The notes below the pieces were generated by a model, which did no database searches, was not told the DNA's origin, and was given only the letters and a program-made list of their open reading frames with translations. 5,395 nt of DNA from Acidobacterium sp. (GTDB lineage Bacteria > Acidobacteriota > Terriglobia > Terriglobales > Acidobacteriaceae): NCBI GenBank assembly GCA_003152595.1, contig PMAM01000183.1, positions 1 through 5,395 on the forward strand, in the 5' to 3' direction. The translations under genes were made by a program, and so were the position numbers. Shown here piece by piece: positions 1-4,947 of the stretch. How positions within the stretch are numbered: the first letter of the stretch is position 1; each line of letters starts with the position of its first letter.

Positions 1-239
1 CCGGCCAGCGCCTCGTCCACCGAGTTGTCCACCACCTCGTACACCAGGTGGTGCAGCCCCATCTCCCCCGTCGACCCGATATACATCGCCGGCCGCAGAC
101 GCACCGCCTCCAGCCCTTCGAGCACCTTGATGTTCTCCCCGGTGTACGAGCCGTTGGTCTCCCCGGCGTTGCCGTTCTTTGGGCCCTTCACATTGCCAGG
201 AATCGGATCCTGCGTGGGTATCACTTCTTTGGTTGCCAT
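1..239 (-). CDS. gyrB: DNA gyrase subunit B, N-terminal part (runs off the left edge)
   Basis: GyrB is the ATPase subunit of the A2B2 gyrase that introduces negative supercoils into DNA. The 80 visible codons show a polar, low-complexity leader of about 30 residues and then the highly conserved start of the GHKL ATPase domain: YTGENIKVLEGLEAVRLRP (residues 32-50), AMYIGSTGEMGLHHLVYEVV (51-70) and DNSVDEALAG (71-80). In E. coli numbering Glu68 matches the catalytic base Glu42, and Asn72 matches Asn46, the Mg-ATP ligand. The ATG at 239-237 was chosen because GGAG lies 4 bases upstream and the leader continues in frame into the conserved core. ParE shares this region, but the match to the GyrB form is close. 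The gene is divergent from the beta-helix gene. The transducer, Toprim and C-terminal parts lie outside the window. Confidence 0.96.
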   Translation of the reverse strand, partial: MATKEVIPTQDPIPGNVKGPKNGNAGETNGSYTGENIKVLEGLEAVRLRPAMYIGSTGEMGLHHLVYEVVDNSVDEALA

Positions 240-282
240 GAAACTCCGGTCTGTCTGGGGTGATTTTTGCGGCGCCAGGAGG

Positions 283-317
283 CTCGTTTTTCGCCCGAAA
301 AGCCATGCAAAAACGAG
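283..317 (-). promoter_or_regulatory. Possible alternative-structure hairpin in the gyrB leader
   Basis: On the gyrB strand CTCGTTTTT (317-309) is perfectly complementary to AAAAACGAG (291-283), giving a 9-bp stem with a 17-nt loop. A segment inside that loop, TTTTCG (301-296), can instead pair with CGAAAA (293-288), which uses part of the same 3' arm. The two stems cannot coexist, and both lie 44-80 bases before the ATG. The complementarity is seen directly. A regulatory role, such as attenuation, an RNA switch or a protein site, is inference only. Confidence 0.35.
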
Positions 318-343
318 GACTTGCAGGATTCGCTTCCACCCTT

Positions 344-349
344 ATTTTA
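344..349 (-). promoter_or_regulatory. Candidate -10 box for gyrB
   Basis: TAAAAT on the minus strand, in the context GGTAAAATAAGG, matches five of six bases of the bacterial -10 consensus and sits about 105 bases upstream of the gyrB ATG. No good -35 hexamer is present at 16-18 bp: the 17-bp position reads GGAAAA. This is a weak call from sequence alone. Confidence 0.3.
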
Positions 350-471
350 CCACGCGAAAACCCCTCTTTTCCCGCCCCAAAACCGGTGCAAAACCAGCCC
401 CAATTGCACACTCCGCCCGACCCCTTTTCGCCCTCTTCACAGCAATTCATCACTCCCTCATTCTCGAATGA

Positions 472-501
472 TTGAATCAACATCCACCGCCCGTGTACGA
501 T
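472..501 (+). promoter_or_regulatory. Candidate promoter for the beta-helix gene
   Basis: TTGAAT (472-477) and TACGAT (496-501) each match four of six consensus bases and are separated by 18 bp. They would start a transcript near 508 with a leader of about 75 bases. A longer inverted sequence, ATTGAATCAA, surrounds the -35 element. Such weak matches occur by chance, so confidence is low. Confidence 0.3.
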
Positions 502-582
502 GGGCGCCCGGCGTCCCAGACCCGGTTCACCCGCGCTCCCCCGCCGCGCCAAAGACACAATTCGAAAAACCAAGGAGACCCC

Positions 583-1905
583 ATGTCCACCCACGATCCG
601 ATTCGTCACCGCTCTCGCCTGCTGTTCCGTTGCGCCCTGCTTGCGCTCGCCGCCACCCCGCTCGTTTCAGCCGCAACCCTCTGCGTCCAGAAACAAGGCC
701 AGTTCGGCTGCCAAAAGACCATCGCCGCCGCCGTCTCTGCCGCCGCCCCCGGCGATGTCGTCTATGTCTGGCCCGGCGTCTACAAAGAACAGGTCACCCT
801 CACCCAGTCTGTCTCGCTGCTCGCGGCCGGCTCCCACACCGTCATCGACGCCACCAGCCTCTCCAACGGCATCTTCATCGACGGCCGCTCGGCAGCCCCT
901 AAAGCCGGCGTCTCCAACGTCGTCGTCTCCGGCTTCGACGTCCGCAACGCCAACTTCGAAGGCATCCTCGTCGTCAACGGCTCCAACGTCACCCTCGCCG
1001 ACAACCACGTCTACGGCAACAACCAGTCCCTCGACATCGGCGCCGGCGCCTGCCCTGGCATCCCCGCCTTTGAAACCAACGAGGGCGACGACTGCGGCGA
1101 GGGCATCCACCTCATGGGCGCCGATCACGCCACCGTTCGCAACAACGAGAGCGACCACAACTCCGGCGGCATTCTCATCAGCGATGAAACCGGCCCCAGC
1201 CAGTACAACCTCATCACCGGCAACCAGGTCCACGACAACCCGTTTGACTGCGGCATCACCCTGGCCTCCCACGGGCCCGCCACCAGCGTCATTCCCACCG
1301 CCACCCTCCCCTACGGCATCTGGAACAACACCATCAGCCACAACGCCTCATTCCACAACGGCACCCAGCTTCCCGGAGCCGGCGCCGGCGTCGGTATCTT
1401 CGCGCCCTTCCCCGGAACCACAGACGCCGGCAACGTCGTCATCGACAACGATCTCTATAACAACGGTCTGCCCGGCGTCACCATGCACAACCACGCATCA
1501 GCCCCGGCGCCTGCGCCGCCCGTCAACATGAACAACAACTCCATCATCGGCAACCACATCTCCGGCAACGGCGCCGATACGGCGGATGCCGCCACCACCG
1601 GCACCACCGGCATCAACCTCTACAGCACCGCCCCCGTCACCGGCACCGTCATCTCCGGCAACGACATCGACAACGAGGCCATCGCCATCGCCTACAACGT
1701 CCCAGCCGGACAGCTCGACGTCCACTTCAACGACCTGCCCCGCTCCATCGGCATCGACAACATCGGCGCCGGCACCGTCGACGCCACCGAGAACTGGTGG
1801 AACTGCGACAAGGGTCCAGGCTCCGGCAGCTGCGCCTCCGTCACGGGATCGGGAGTGACCACAACCCCCTGGCTCTTCGTCCCCGCCGCCACCGACAGCC
1901 ACTAA
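583..1905 (+). CDS. Secreted right-handed parallel beta-helix repeat protein
   Basis: A 440-residue exported protein. Residues 1-30 form a signal peptide: basic HRSR at 9-12, a hydrophobic LLFRCALLALAATPL core, and a Val-Ser-Ala cleavage site before Ala31. Residues 45-100 (TIAAAVSAAAPGDVVYVWPG and the following turns) have the usual opening of pectate-lyase-like beta-helices. Residues 110-400 are short turns rich in Asn, Gly, Val and Ile (NGSNVTLADNHVYGNN, HATVRNNESDHNSGGILI, NVVIDNDLYNNGLPGV), typical of PbH1/NosD-like coils. The end, ENWWNCDKGPGSGSCASVTG (403-422), is a cap seen in this family, with a possible C408-C417 disulfide. Other mature cysteines are 34, 43, 157, 171 and 223. No catalytic residues of a known polysaccharide lyase are recognisable, so substrate and activity stay open; surface binding or glycan processing is possible. 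The ATG at 583 has AAGGAG 5 bases upstream. The frame opens at 472, but that extension is proline/arginine-rich and would bury the signal peptide. Confidence 0.9.
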   Translation: MSTHDPIRHRSRLLFRCALLALAATPLVSAATLCVQKQGQFGCQKTIAAAVSAAAPGDVVYVWPGVYKEQVTLTQSVSLLAAGSHTVIDATSLSNGIFIDGRSAAPKAGVSNVVVSGFDVRNANFEGILVVNGSNVTLADNHVYGNNQSLDIGAGACPGIPAFETNEGDDCGEGIHLMGADHATVRNNESDHNSGGILISDETGPSQYNLITGNQVHDNPFDCGITLASHGPATSVIPTATLPYGIWNNTISHNASFHNGTQLPGAGAGVGIFAPFPGTTDAGNVVIDNDLYNNGLPGVTMHNHASAPAPAPPVNMNNNSIIGNHISGNGADTADAATTGTTGINLYSTAPVTGTVISGNDIDNEAIAIAYNVPAGQLDVHFNDLPRSIGIDNIGAGTVDATENWWNCDKGPGSGSCASVTGSGVTTTPWLFVPAATDSH

Positions 1906-1918
1906 GGCAAGAACAACA

Positions 1919-1950
1919 CGGCGTCCCGAACCCCCAGGCTCGGGACGCCG
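1919..1950. terminator. Perfect 11-bp hairpin after the beta-helix gene
   Basis: CGGCGTCCCGA (1919-1929) and TCGGGACGCCG (1940-1950) are exact complements around a 10-nt loop, 14 bases after the stop codon. On the plus strand no T-run follows, so it may act as a transcript-stabilising or factor-dependent stem. On the minus strand it is followed by the T-rich TGTTGTTCTT, which would suit termination of antisense transcription. Confidence 0.55.
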
Positions 1951-1966
1951 AACCCCTCCCGCCCAA

Positions 1967-1985
1967 ACTCCAGTCCTCCTGGAGT
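1967..1985. repeat. Second small hairpin, 7-bp stem
   Basis: ACTCCAG (1967-1973) pairs with CTGGAGT (1979-1985) around a 5-nt loop, 16 bases beyond the first hairpin. No T-run follows. With the preceding stem it forms a tandem hairpin pair in the spacer between the two secreted-protein genes. Confidence 0.45.
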
Positions 1986-2117
1986 GAACATCGGGTGGAG
2001 AATGGGGTCAGGATTTGCGTTTGCCTCAAGGCCTCATGCCCTGCGCAGCAGGACCTGCGATTGGACAACGCCTCCCGGCCAGCGTACCGTTAGGCCTCCC
2101 CACAACAAATCCAAACC

Positions 2118-2122
2118 GGAGG
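2118..2122 (+). promoter_or_regulatory. Shine-Dalgarno site for the small secreted protein
   Basis: GGAGG lies 9 bases before the ATG at 2132 and decides that start over the longer open frame from 2015, whose extra residues have no export signal. The rest of the 1986-2117 spacer shows no gene. It contains a short GCAGGACCTGC inverted repeat (about 2046-2056). Confidence 0.7.
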
Positions 2123-2131
2123 TTTCTCTTC

Positions 2132-2575
2132 ATGAGAAATGCAATCCTCTTCGCCACCGCTCTCGCCGCGCTGTCCCTGGCCACCATCCCCGCCGCCCAC
2201 GCCCAGGTCCCTTACACCCAAGGCACCGTCCAGCGCATCGTCCACGTCCACATTCTCCCCGGCCACGCCGCCGCCTTCTACGCCGACTTCAAGGCCAACA
2301 GCATCCCCCTCTTTGAAGCCGAAAAGAGCGCCGGCCTCATCGTCAGCTATCGCACCTTCCTCAACGAGACCGCCAACAGCACCGAGGACTGGGACTTCGG
2401 CTACGCCATCGTCTACCAGAACATGGGCGCCCTCGACGGCCTCCCCGACAAGGTCTACCCCCTGCGCATGAAGCACTACGGAGACCCGACCGCCGAGCAA
2501 AAAGTCCTCGACAAACGCTTCGAGAACGCCCACCTCGTCTCCAGCTTCTTAATCCGCGACATCACCCTCCGCTAA
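2132..2575 (+). CDS. Small secreted protein, possible dimeric alpha/beta-barrel fold
   Basis: A 147-residue protein with a clear signal peptide (MRNAILFATALAALSLATIP, cleavage after Ala-His-Ala at 24). The mature part of about 123 residues begins QVPYTQGTVQRIVHVHILPG. This is a beta-strand followed by PGH, then an amphipathic helix (AAAFYADFKANSIPLFEAEK, 46-65), a second strand (GLIVSYRTFLNE), a third (WDFGYAIVYQNM) and a C-terminal strand (LVSSFLIRDITL). That strand-helix-strand order with HVHILPGH recalls Dabb/NIPSNAP-type dimeric alpha/beta barrels, but I cannot name the family with certainty. There are no cysteines and no lipobox, so it is probably periplasmic or secreted. It follows the beta-helix gene on the same strand after 226 bp and two hairpins, so it is probably a separate transcription unit. 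A convergent gene lies downstream. The function is unknown. Confidence 0.85.
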   Translation: MRNAILFATALAALSLATIPAAHAQVPYTQGTVQRIVHVHILPGHAAAFYADFKANSIPLFEAEKSAGLIVSYRTFLNETANSTEDWDFGYAIVYQNMGALDGLPDKVYPLRMKHYGDPTAEQKVLDKRFENAHLVSSFLIRDITLR

Positions 2576-2669
2576 TGTGTCATCCTGAGCCCGCGCAAGC
2601 GGGCGACGGACCTCGTAATTTTGTGTTGGGTTCGCCCCGGCGAACGAAGAGCGTCGAGGAAGGCGGCCC
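2576..2669. repeat. Hairpin-rich convergent spacer, probable dispersed repeat element
   Basis: This 94-bp gap lies between two convergent genes. GCCCGC (2589-2594) and GCGGGC (2599-2604) form a 6-bp stem closed by a GNRA tetraloop, GCAA. GTTCGCC (2630-2636) and GGCGAAC (2639-2645) form a second near-perfect palindrome. The opening TGTGTCATCCTGAGC resembles, from memory, a common intergenic repeat of Acidobacteriota genomes. The stems could serve as terminators for either gene, although the plus-strand T-run (ATTTTGT) comes about 13 bases after the first stem. Confidence 0.5.
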
Positions 2670-3380
2670 TCATTTTCTCTGAAAGAGAAGGGAGGTCAGG
2701 AGTCCGAGGACCCAACCCAGGACGGCGCCCACCAGAATCTTCACCAGCTCATGCTTCTGTGGCATCCATCGAGCCGACTCTGGCACAGGATCGCGTCGGT
2801 ATCTCAAGACAACCGTGGAATAGGCCGGAAGCACGTGCGTAAGGGCACCCGCCAAATTGTAGCCGGGGAACATAAGACCGAAAGGCAGAACTGCAAGCGC
2901 TCCCTCGATCAAGCCGCAGACCTGCGGGGAGAAGTTGTGTAGTACCGCTTTCGTCCATTTTGCAACGAGAATCTCCCAGGCAAGGATCACGGCGCAAAAG
3001 AGAAAGAATAGAAACCATCCACTGAAGAACCAGCTGGCAGGTGCGCTTTTTCGCCTATCGTCAAATATCGGTAAAAGACGACCGTGAAGCTCCTGGTCGA
3101 TTCCCTCGCGACCAACGGCATGGATTTCCGCAGCATTGTTATCCATCCGAAGCTCAAACCATATTCCGATTATCCCGAAACGATGAGTAACTCCCCCAAT
3201 CTCGCGAAGGTCGTCAACCGAATCGCACTCATCACCCCCAACGACGAATCGGAACGATGCCCAGCGAGGGTTCGCTGACGCGCCATCCGGTCCTGGCCGA
3301 CTAATGTCTTCGGGGACAGAGTTCTTCAGTATCTCGACGATTCGCTCAACATCATCTAGATATAGCGTCGCCGACGGCAA
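2670..3380 (-). CDS. Hypothetical membrane protein, three C-terminal TM segments, TTG start
   Basis: A 236-residue protein that I do not recognise as a named family. Residues 1-115 are soluble and mixed in charge, starting PSATLYLDDVERIVEILKNS, with a conserved-looking strand/helix pattern (WASFRFVVGGDECDSVDDLR, 40-59). Three hydrophobic segments follow: about 117-139 (WFFSGWFLFFLFCAVILAWE), about 154-178 (VCGLIEGALAVLPFGLMFPG) and about 213-233 (VKILVGAVLGWVLGLLTSLL), ending in QRK. The sole plausible start is TTG at 3380-3378. No ATG or GTG occurs in frame upstream before a stop at 3416-3414, and the first internal ATG (Met79) would cut the N-terminal domain. AGG directly abuts the TTG, so the ribosome site is poor. 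Bases are more AT-rich and codons less C-ending than in flanking genes, which suggests a different origin. It lies downstream of, and in the same direction as, the Fic operon but 131 bp away. Confidence 0.75.
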   Translation of the reverse strand: MPSATLYLDDVERIVEILKNSVPEDISRPGPDGASANPRWASFRFVVGGDECDSVDDLREIGGVTHRFGIIGIWFELRMDNNAAEIHAVGREGIDQELHGRLLPIFDDRRKSAPASWFFSGWFLFFLFCAVILAWEILVAKWTKAVLHNFSPQVCGLIEGALAVLPFGLMFPGYNLAGALTHVLPAYSTVVLRYRRDPVPESARWMPQKHELVKILVGAVLGWVLGLLTSLLFQRK

Positions 3381-3511
3381 CCTGTTTGTTCGTTTTGTAG
3401 AGAGGACGTATTGTCAAGACGTTTCCGCCTCGGATATTACACACCGTGTCTGCCAAGGTGTGAAGGTACAGTTAGGGCAATAGGCTTGGGCTTTTAGCAC
3501 CTGAGCCAATC
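3381..3511 (-). promoter_or_regulatory. Spacer with candidate promoter elements and a 6-bp hairpin
   Basis: A perfect TTGACA (3417-3412, minus strand) lies 32 bases before the TTG start of the membrane-protein gene, but the expected -10 position reads only AACGAA. Further upstream TAATAT (3439-3434) follows a TTCACA by 19 bp. CACACC (3440-3445) and GGTGTG (3457-3462) form a 6-bp stem with an 11-nt loop. It could be the end of the fic transcript, although its T-run is weak. None of these is strong. Confidence 0.3.
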
Positions 3512-4093
3512 TCACCCCCGCAATAACCGCAACTGCGCAATCAACAACCCCAACTCCCCCGCAAAACTAGCCACCATCGCCCGTAGAAAGCTCCGCGGGT
3601 CGACCCGTTCCAGTTGCAGCGGCTGGTCAAACGCGGCCCCAATCAGTCCGGCAAACGACAATTGCGTGCGTCCGTTTCCTTCACGAAAGGGATGAATTGC
3701 GTTCAACTCCGCCAGAAACCCCGCCAACCGATTGACAAATTCCTCCGGCGTCAGATCGCGAAACCGAGCCCCGCCCTCAATCCCGCCGAAAAGCGCGTCC
3801 ATCTGCACCGAAATGTTCTCCGGATAGCAGAACATCGTCTCGCCCTTCGCGATCCGCACCGTCCGGTACTTCCCCGCCCACTCGTAAACATCCTGGAACA
3901 ACTGATGGTGGGCAGCGCGATAGTGCGCCGCATCGAAATTCCCTTCCGGCAGCCCAATCTCGGCGCGAAAATGCGAGGCCTCCACCTCGAAAGCCGTAAG
4001 GGTCGCAGCATCCCGAATGTCGAGACGATTTTTAAGGACAGAGGTTCCTGGGTAGAGATAGGGATCGTCGAAGGCCTCATAGCCTTCAGCCAT
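3512..4093 (-). CDS. Fic-domain toxin (Fic/Doc family protein adenylyltransferase)
   Basis: This 193-residue Fic protein probably transfers AMP from ATP to a hydroxyl side chain of a target protein in the cytoplasm; VbhT- and FicT-type toxins modify GyrB and ParE. Residues 11-38 (DPYLYPGTSVLKNRLDIRDA and on) are the usual lead-in of this class. FQDVYEWAGKYRTVRIAKGE (66-85) and the following MFCYPENI form the helix and flap that position the target. The active-site loop HPFREGNGR spans 134-142, with His134 as catalytic base and Glu138 and Asn140 as metal/phosphate ligands. The canonical motif HPFx(D/E)GNGRxxR would place an arginine at 145, but here it is Leu145. No inhibitory motif is visible within the protein, so inhibition should come from the upstream antitoxin, whose TAA overlaps this ATG by one base (TAATG) with only a weak ribosome site, which suggests translational coupling. 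The length is normal for a stand-alone Fic toxin. Confidence 0.94.
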   Translation of the reverse strand: MAEGYEAFDDPYLYPGTSVLKNRLDIRDAATLTAFEVEASHFRAEIGLPEGNFDAAHYRAAHHQLFQDVYEWAGKYRTVRIAKGETMFCYPENISVQMDALFGGIEGGARFRDLTPEEFVNRLAGFLAELNAIHPFREGNGRTQLSFAGLIGAAFDQPLQLERVDPRSFLRAMVASFAGELGLLIAQLRLLRG

Positions 4094-4293
4094 TAGCGCG
4101 CTCGGCTGCCTGAATAGGCTCGAATGATGACCGCCCGGCGTTCCTCGGGGCTGAGCGACTCAGTCTCTTTCAGCCGCTTCTCAGCGGCCGCAGTCAGCTT
4201 CAACCCCTCCACGGCGGTAATCGCAGCGAACTCCTCGCGCGCCAGCACGTAACGCCCAGGCGCTTTCCCGTTGCCGTTTGTCCGCTTCGCCAT
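4093..4293 (-). CDS. VbhA-like antitoxin of the Fic toxin
   Basis: A 66-residue protein: a basic, flexible start (MAKRTNGNGKAPGRYVLARE), then the antitoxin segment EEFAAITAVEGLKLTAAAEK (20-39), then RLKETESLSPEERRAVIIRA (40-59) and YSGSRAR. The EGL followed by a spacer helix and a SPEERRAVIIRAY-type tail has the layout of VbhA-family antitoxins, which insert a helix beside the Fic active site and use the motif (S/T)xxxE(G/N). Here Glu29-Gly30 supply the EG, but the aligned Ser/Thr position is Ile25, with Thr26 one place closer. The ATG at 4293 was chosen over an upstream extension to 4377, which would lie across the promoter region and has no family features. Antitoxin-first order and the one-base overlap with fic support co-expression. 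Confidence 0.88.
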   Translation of the reverse strand: MAKRTNGNGKAPGRYVLAREEFAAITAVEGLKLTAAAEKRLKETESLSPEERRAVIIRAYSGSRAR

Positions 4294-4299
4294 GACCTC

Positions 4300-4305
4300 A
4301 GTATA
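4300..4305 (-). promoter_or_regulatory. Candidate -10 box of the antitoxin-fic operon
   Basis: TATACT on the minus strand matches five of six bases of TATAAT. Its last base is 7 bases before the A of the antitoxin ATG, which puts the expected start of transcription on the ATG itself, so the mRNA might be leaderless. A GAGG (4299-4296) also lies within 2 bases of the ATG, too close for an ideal Shine-Dalgarno site. The 17-bp -35 position reads AAATCA, a poor match. Confidence 0.4.
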
Positions 4306-4320
4306 TCGTCTCAACCCCCC

Positions 4321-4336
4321 CGTGATTTTTGTCACA
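4321..4336. promoter_or_regulatory. CRP/FNR-like palindrome in the divergent promoter region
   Basis: CGTGA (4321-4325), six bases, then TCACA (4332-4336) matches the CRP-type consensus TGTGA-N6-TCACA at nine of ten positions. It lies between the divergent antitoxin and coiled-coil genes, centred about 35 bases upstream of the antitoxin start. That position would overlap the -35 region and suits repression. The symmetry is seen; the identity of any binding protein is inference. Confidence 0.4.
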
Positions 4337-4391
4337 TCCGCCGTCACGGACACGCGGCATCCTACATCCAACCTCACCAGGAGCGTGCCCC

Positions 4392-4721
4392 ATGGATGCC
4401 CCCACGCTGATGCACAAACTCATGGAAATCGAGCGCGCCCTCAGCCGCCGCGACGAGTGCGCCGTCCGCAACCTCATCCTCCAGGCTCAGGACGGCGTCC
4501 TCAACCTCGAGCAGGAAAACGAAGCCCTCGCCATCGAAAACGCCGGCCTTCGCCAGCGCCTCGACGACTACCGCCGCTCCCCCCTCAAACTCCTCGCCCT
4601 CAAAAGCACCTCCGTCGGCAGCCGCGCCCTCCCCGCCGACGCCCCCGCCGACCCCCAAACCCGGTCTGGCACACCACCCACTTCTTCTTCACCTGATTCC
4701 GAGAACCGCTTCTCCGCCTGA
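4392..4721 (+). CDS. Small coiled-coil protein of unknown function
   Basis: A 109-residue protein that I do not recognise by name. Residues 1-33 (MDAPTLMHKLMEIERALSRR, then DECAVRNLILQAQ) look helical. Residues 34-60 (DGVLNLEQENEALAIENAGL and on) form a leucine-zipper-like coiled coil: Leu39, Leu46, Leu53 and Tyr60 are spaced by seven, as are Val36, Asn43, Asn50 and Leu57. Asn at two core 'a' positions favours a parallel dimer, as in GCN4. After SPLKLLALKS (63-72) the tail is disordered and rich in Pro, Ala, Ser and Thr. No membrane segment or enzyme motif is present, so a dimeric adaptor or regulator is possible. The ATG at 4392 has AGGAG 8 bases upstream. The frame opens earlier (4329), but that part overlaps the divergent promoter. 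The last coding bases belong to one copy of a 26-bp direct repeat. Confidence 0.8.
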   Translation: MDAPTLMHKLMEIERALSRRDECAVRNLILQAQDGVLNLEQENEALAIENAGLRQRLDDYRRSPLKLLALKSTSVGSRALPADAPADPQTRSGTPPTSSSPDSENRFSA

Positions 4722-4762
4722 ACTCAGGAGACGACGCTTCTTCATCAGATTCCGAGAGCCGC
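4684..4762 (+). repeat. Imperfect 26-bp direct repeat pair spanning a stop codon
   Basis: Copy A (4684-4709) and copy B (4737-4762) share 23 of 26 bases, beginning CTTCTTCA and containing GATTCCGAGA and CCGC. Their offset is 53 bp. Copy A codes for the end of the coiled-coil protein; copy B lies after its stop codon at 4719-4721. This looks like a local duplication or the edge of a repeat element. Confidence 0.7.
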
Positions 4763-4947
4763 GCCTGGCGCGGCCCGGTAAAAGAGTGGGCCTTCAGGCC
4801 CGCGTCACCGCCCTGGAGAAAAGGAAGGGCTTTAGCCCCGGGGCTTCACGCCTTCAACTTCCGGCTCGCCGCGCGCGCATGACCTCCGTACCGTCCACCT
4901 CGGCGATTTCCCTTGCTCCTGCAGCGCAAAAACCCTAACCTGAAAAA

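Larger units (their letters stand above)
240..582. other. Divergent intergenic spacer between gyrB and the beta-helix gene
   Basis: I see no gene in these 343 bases. The spacer holds the 5' leaders of two divergent genes. On the gyrB side are a TAAAAT box and a pair of mutually exclusive stems. On the beta-helix side are a weak promoter-like pair and a good Shine-Dalgarno sequence (AAGGAG, 572-577). Open frames crossing the spacer are rich in Pro, Arg and Ser and have no recognisable domain, so I take them as chance. Confidence 0.7.

Noticed and set aside
472..582. N-terminal extension of the beta-helix gene
   Set aside because: It would add 37 proline- and arginine-rich residues ahead of a good signal peptide, and the ATG at 583 has a strong ribosome site.
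667..1341. Long open frame antisense to the beta-helix gene
   Set aside because: Its Gly/Ala/Val/Asp-rich composition is the expected mirror of C-ending codons on the other strand; the sense gene has a signal peptide and a recognisable fold.
2015..2131. N-terminal extension of the small secreted protein
   Set aside because: GGAGG precedes the ATG at 2132, which opens directly into a signal peptide; the extension has no features.
3614..4096. Open frame antisense to fic
   Set aside because: No domain is visible, while the opposite strand carries a complete Fic motif and family lead-in.
4294..4377. Longer start for the antitoxin
   Set aside because: The extra residues have no family features and would cover the divergent promoter region and overlap the ribosome site of the coiled-coil gene.
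4684..4762. CRISPR-like repeats
   Set aside because: There are only two imperfect copies, one of them coding, with no regular spacers and no cas genes.
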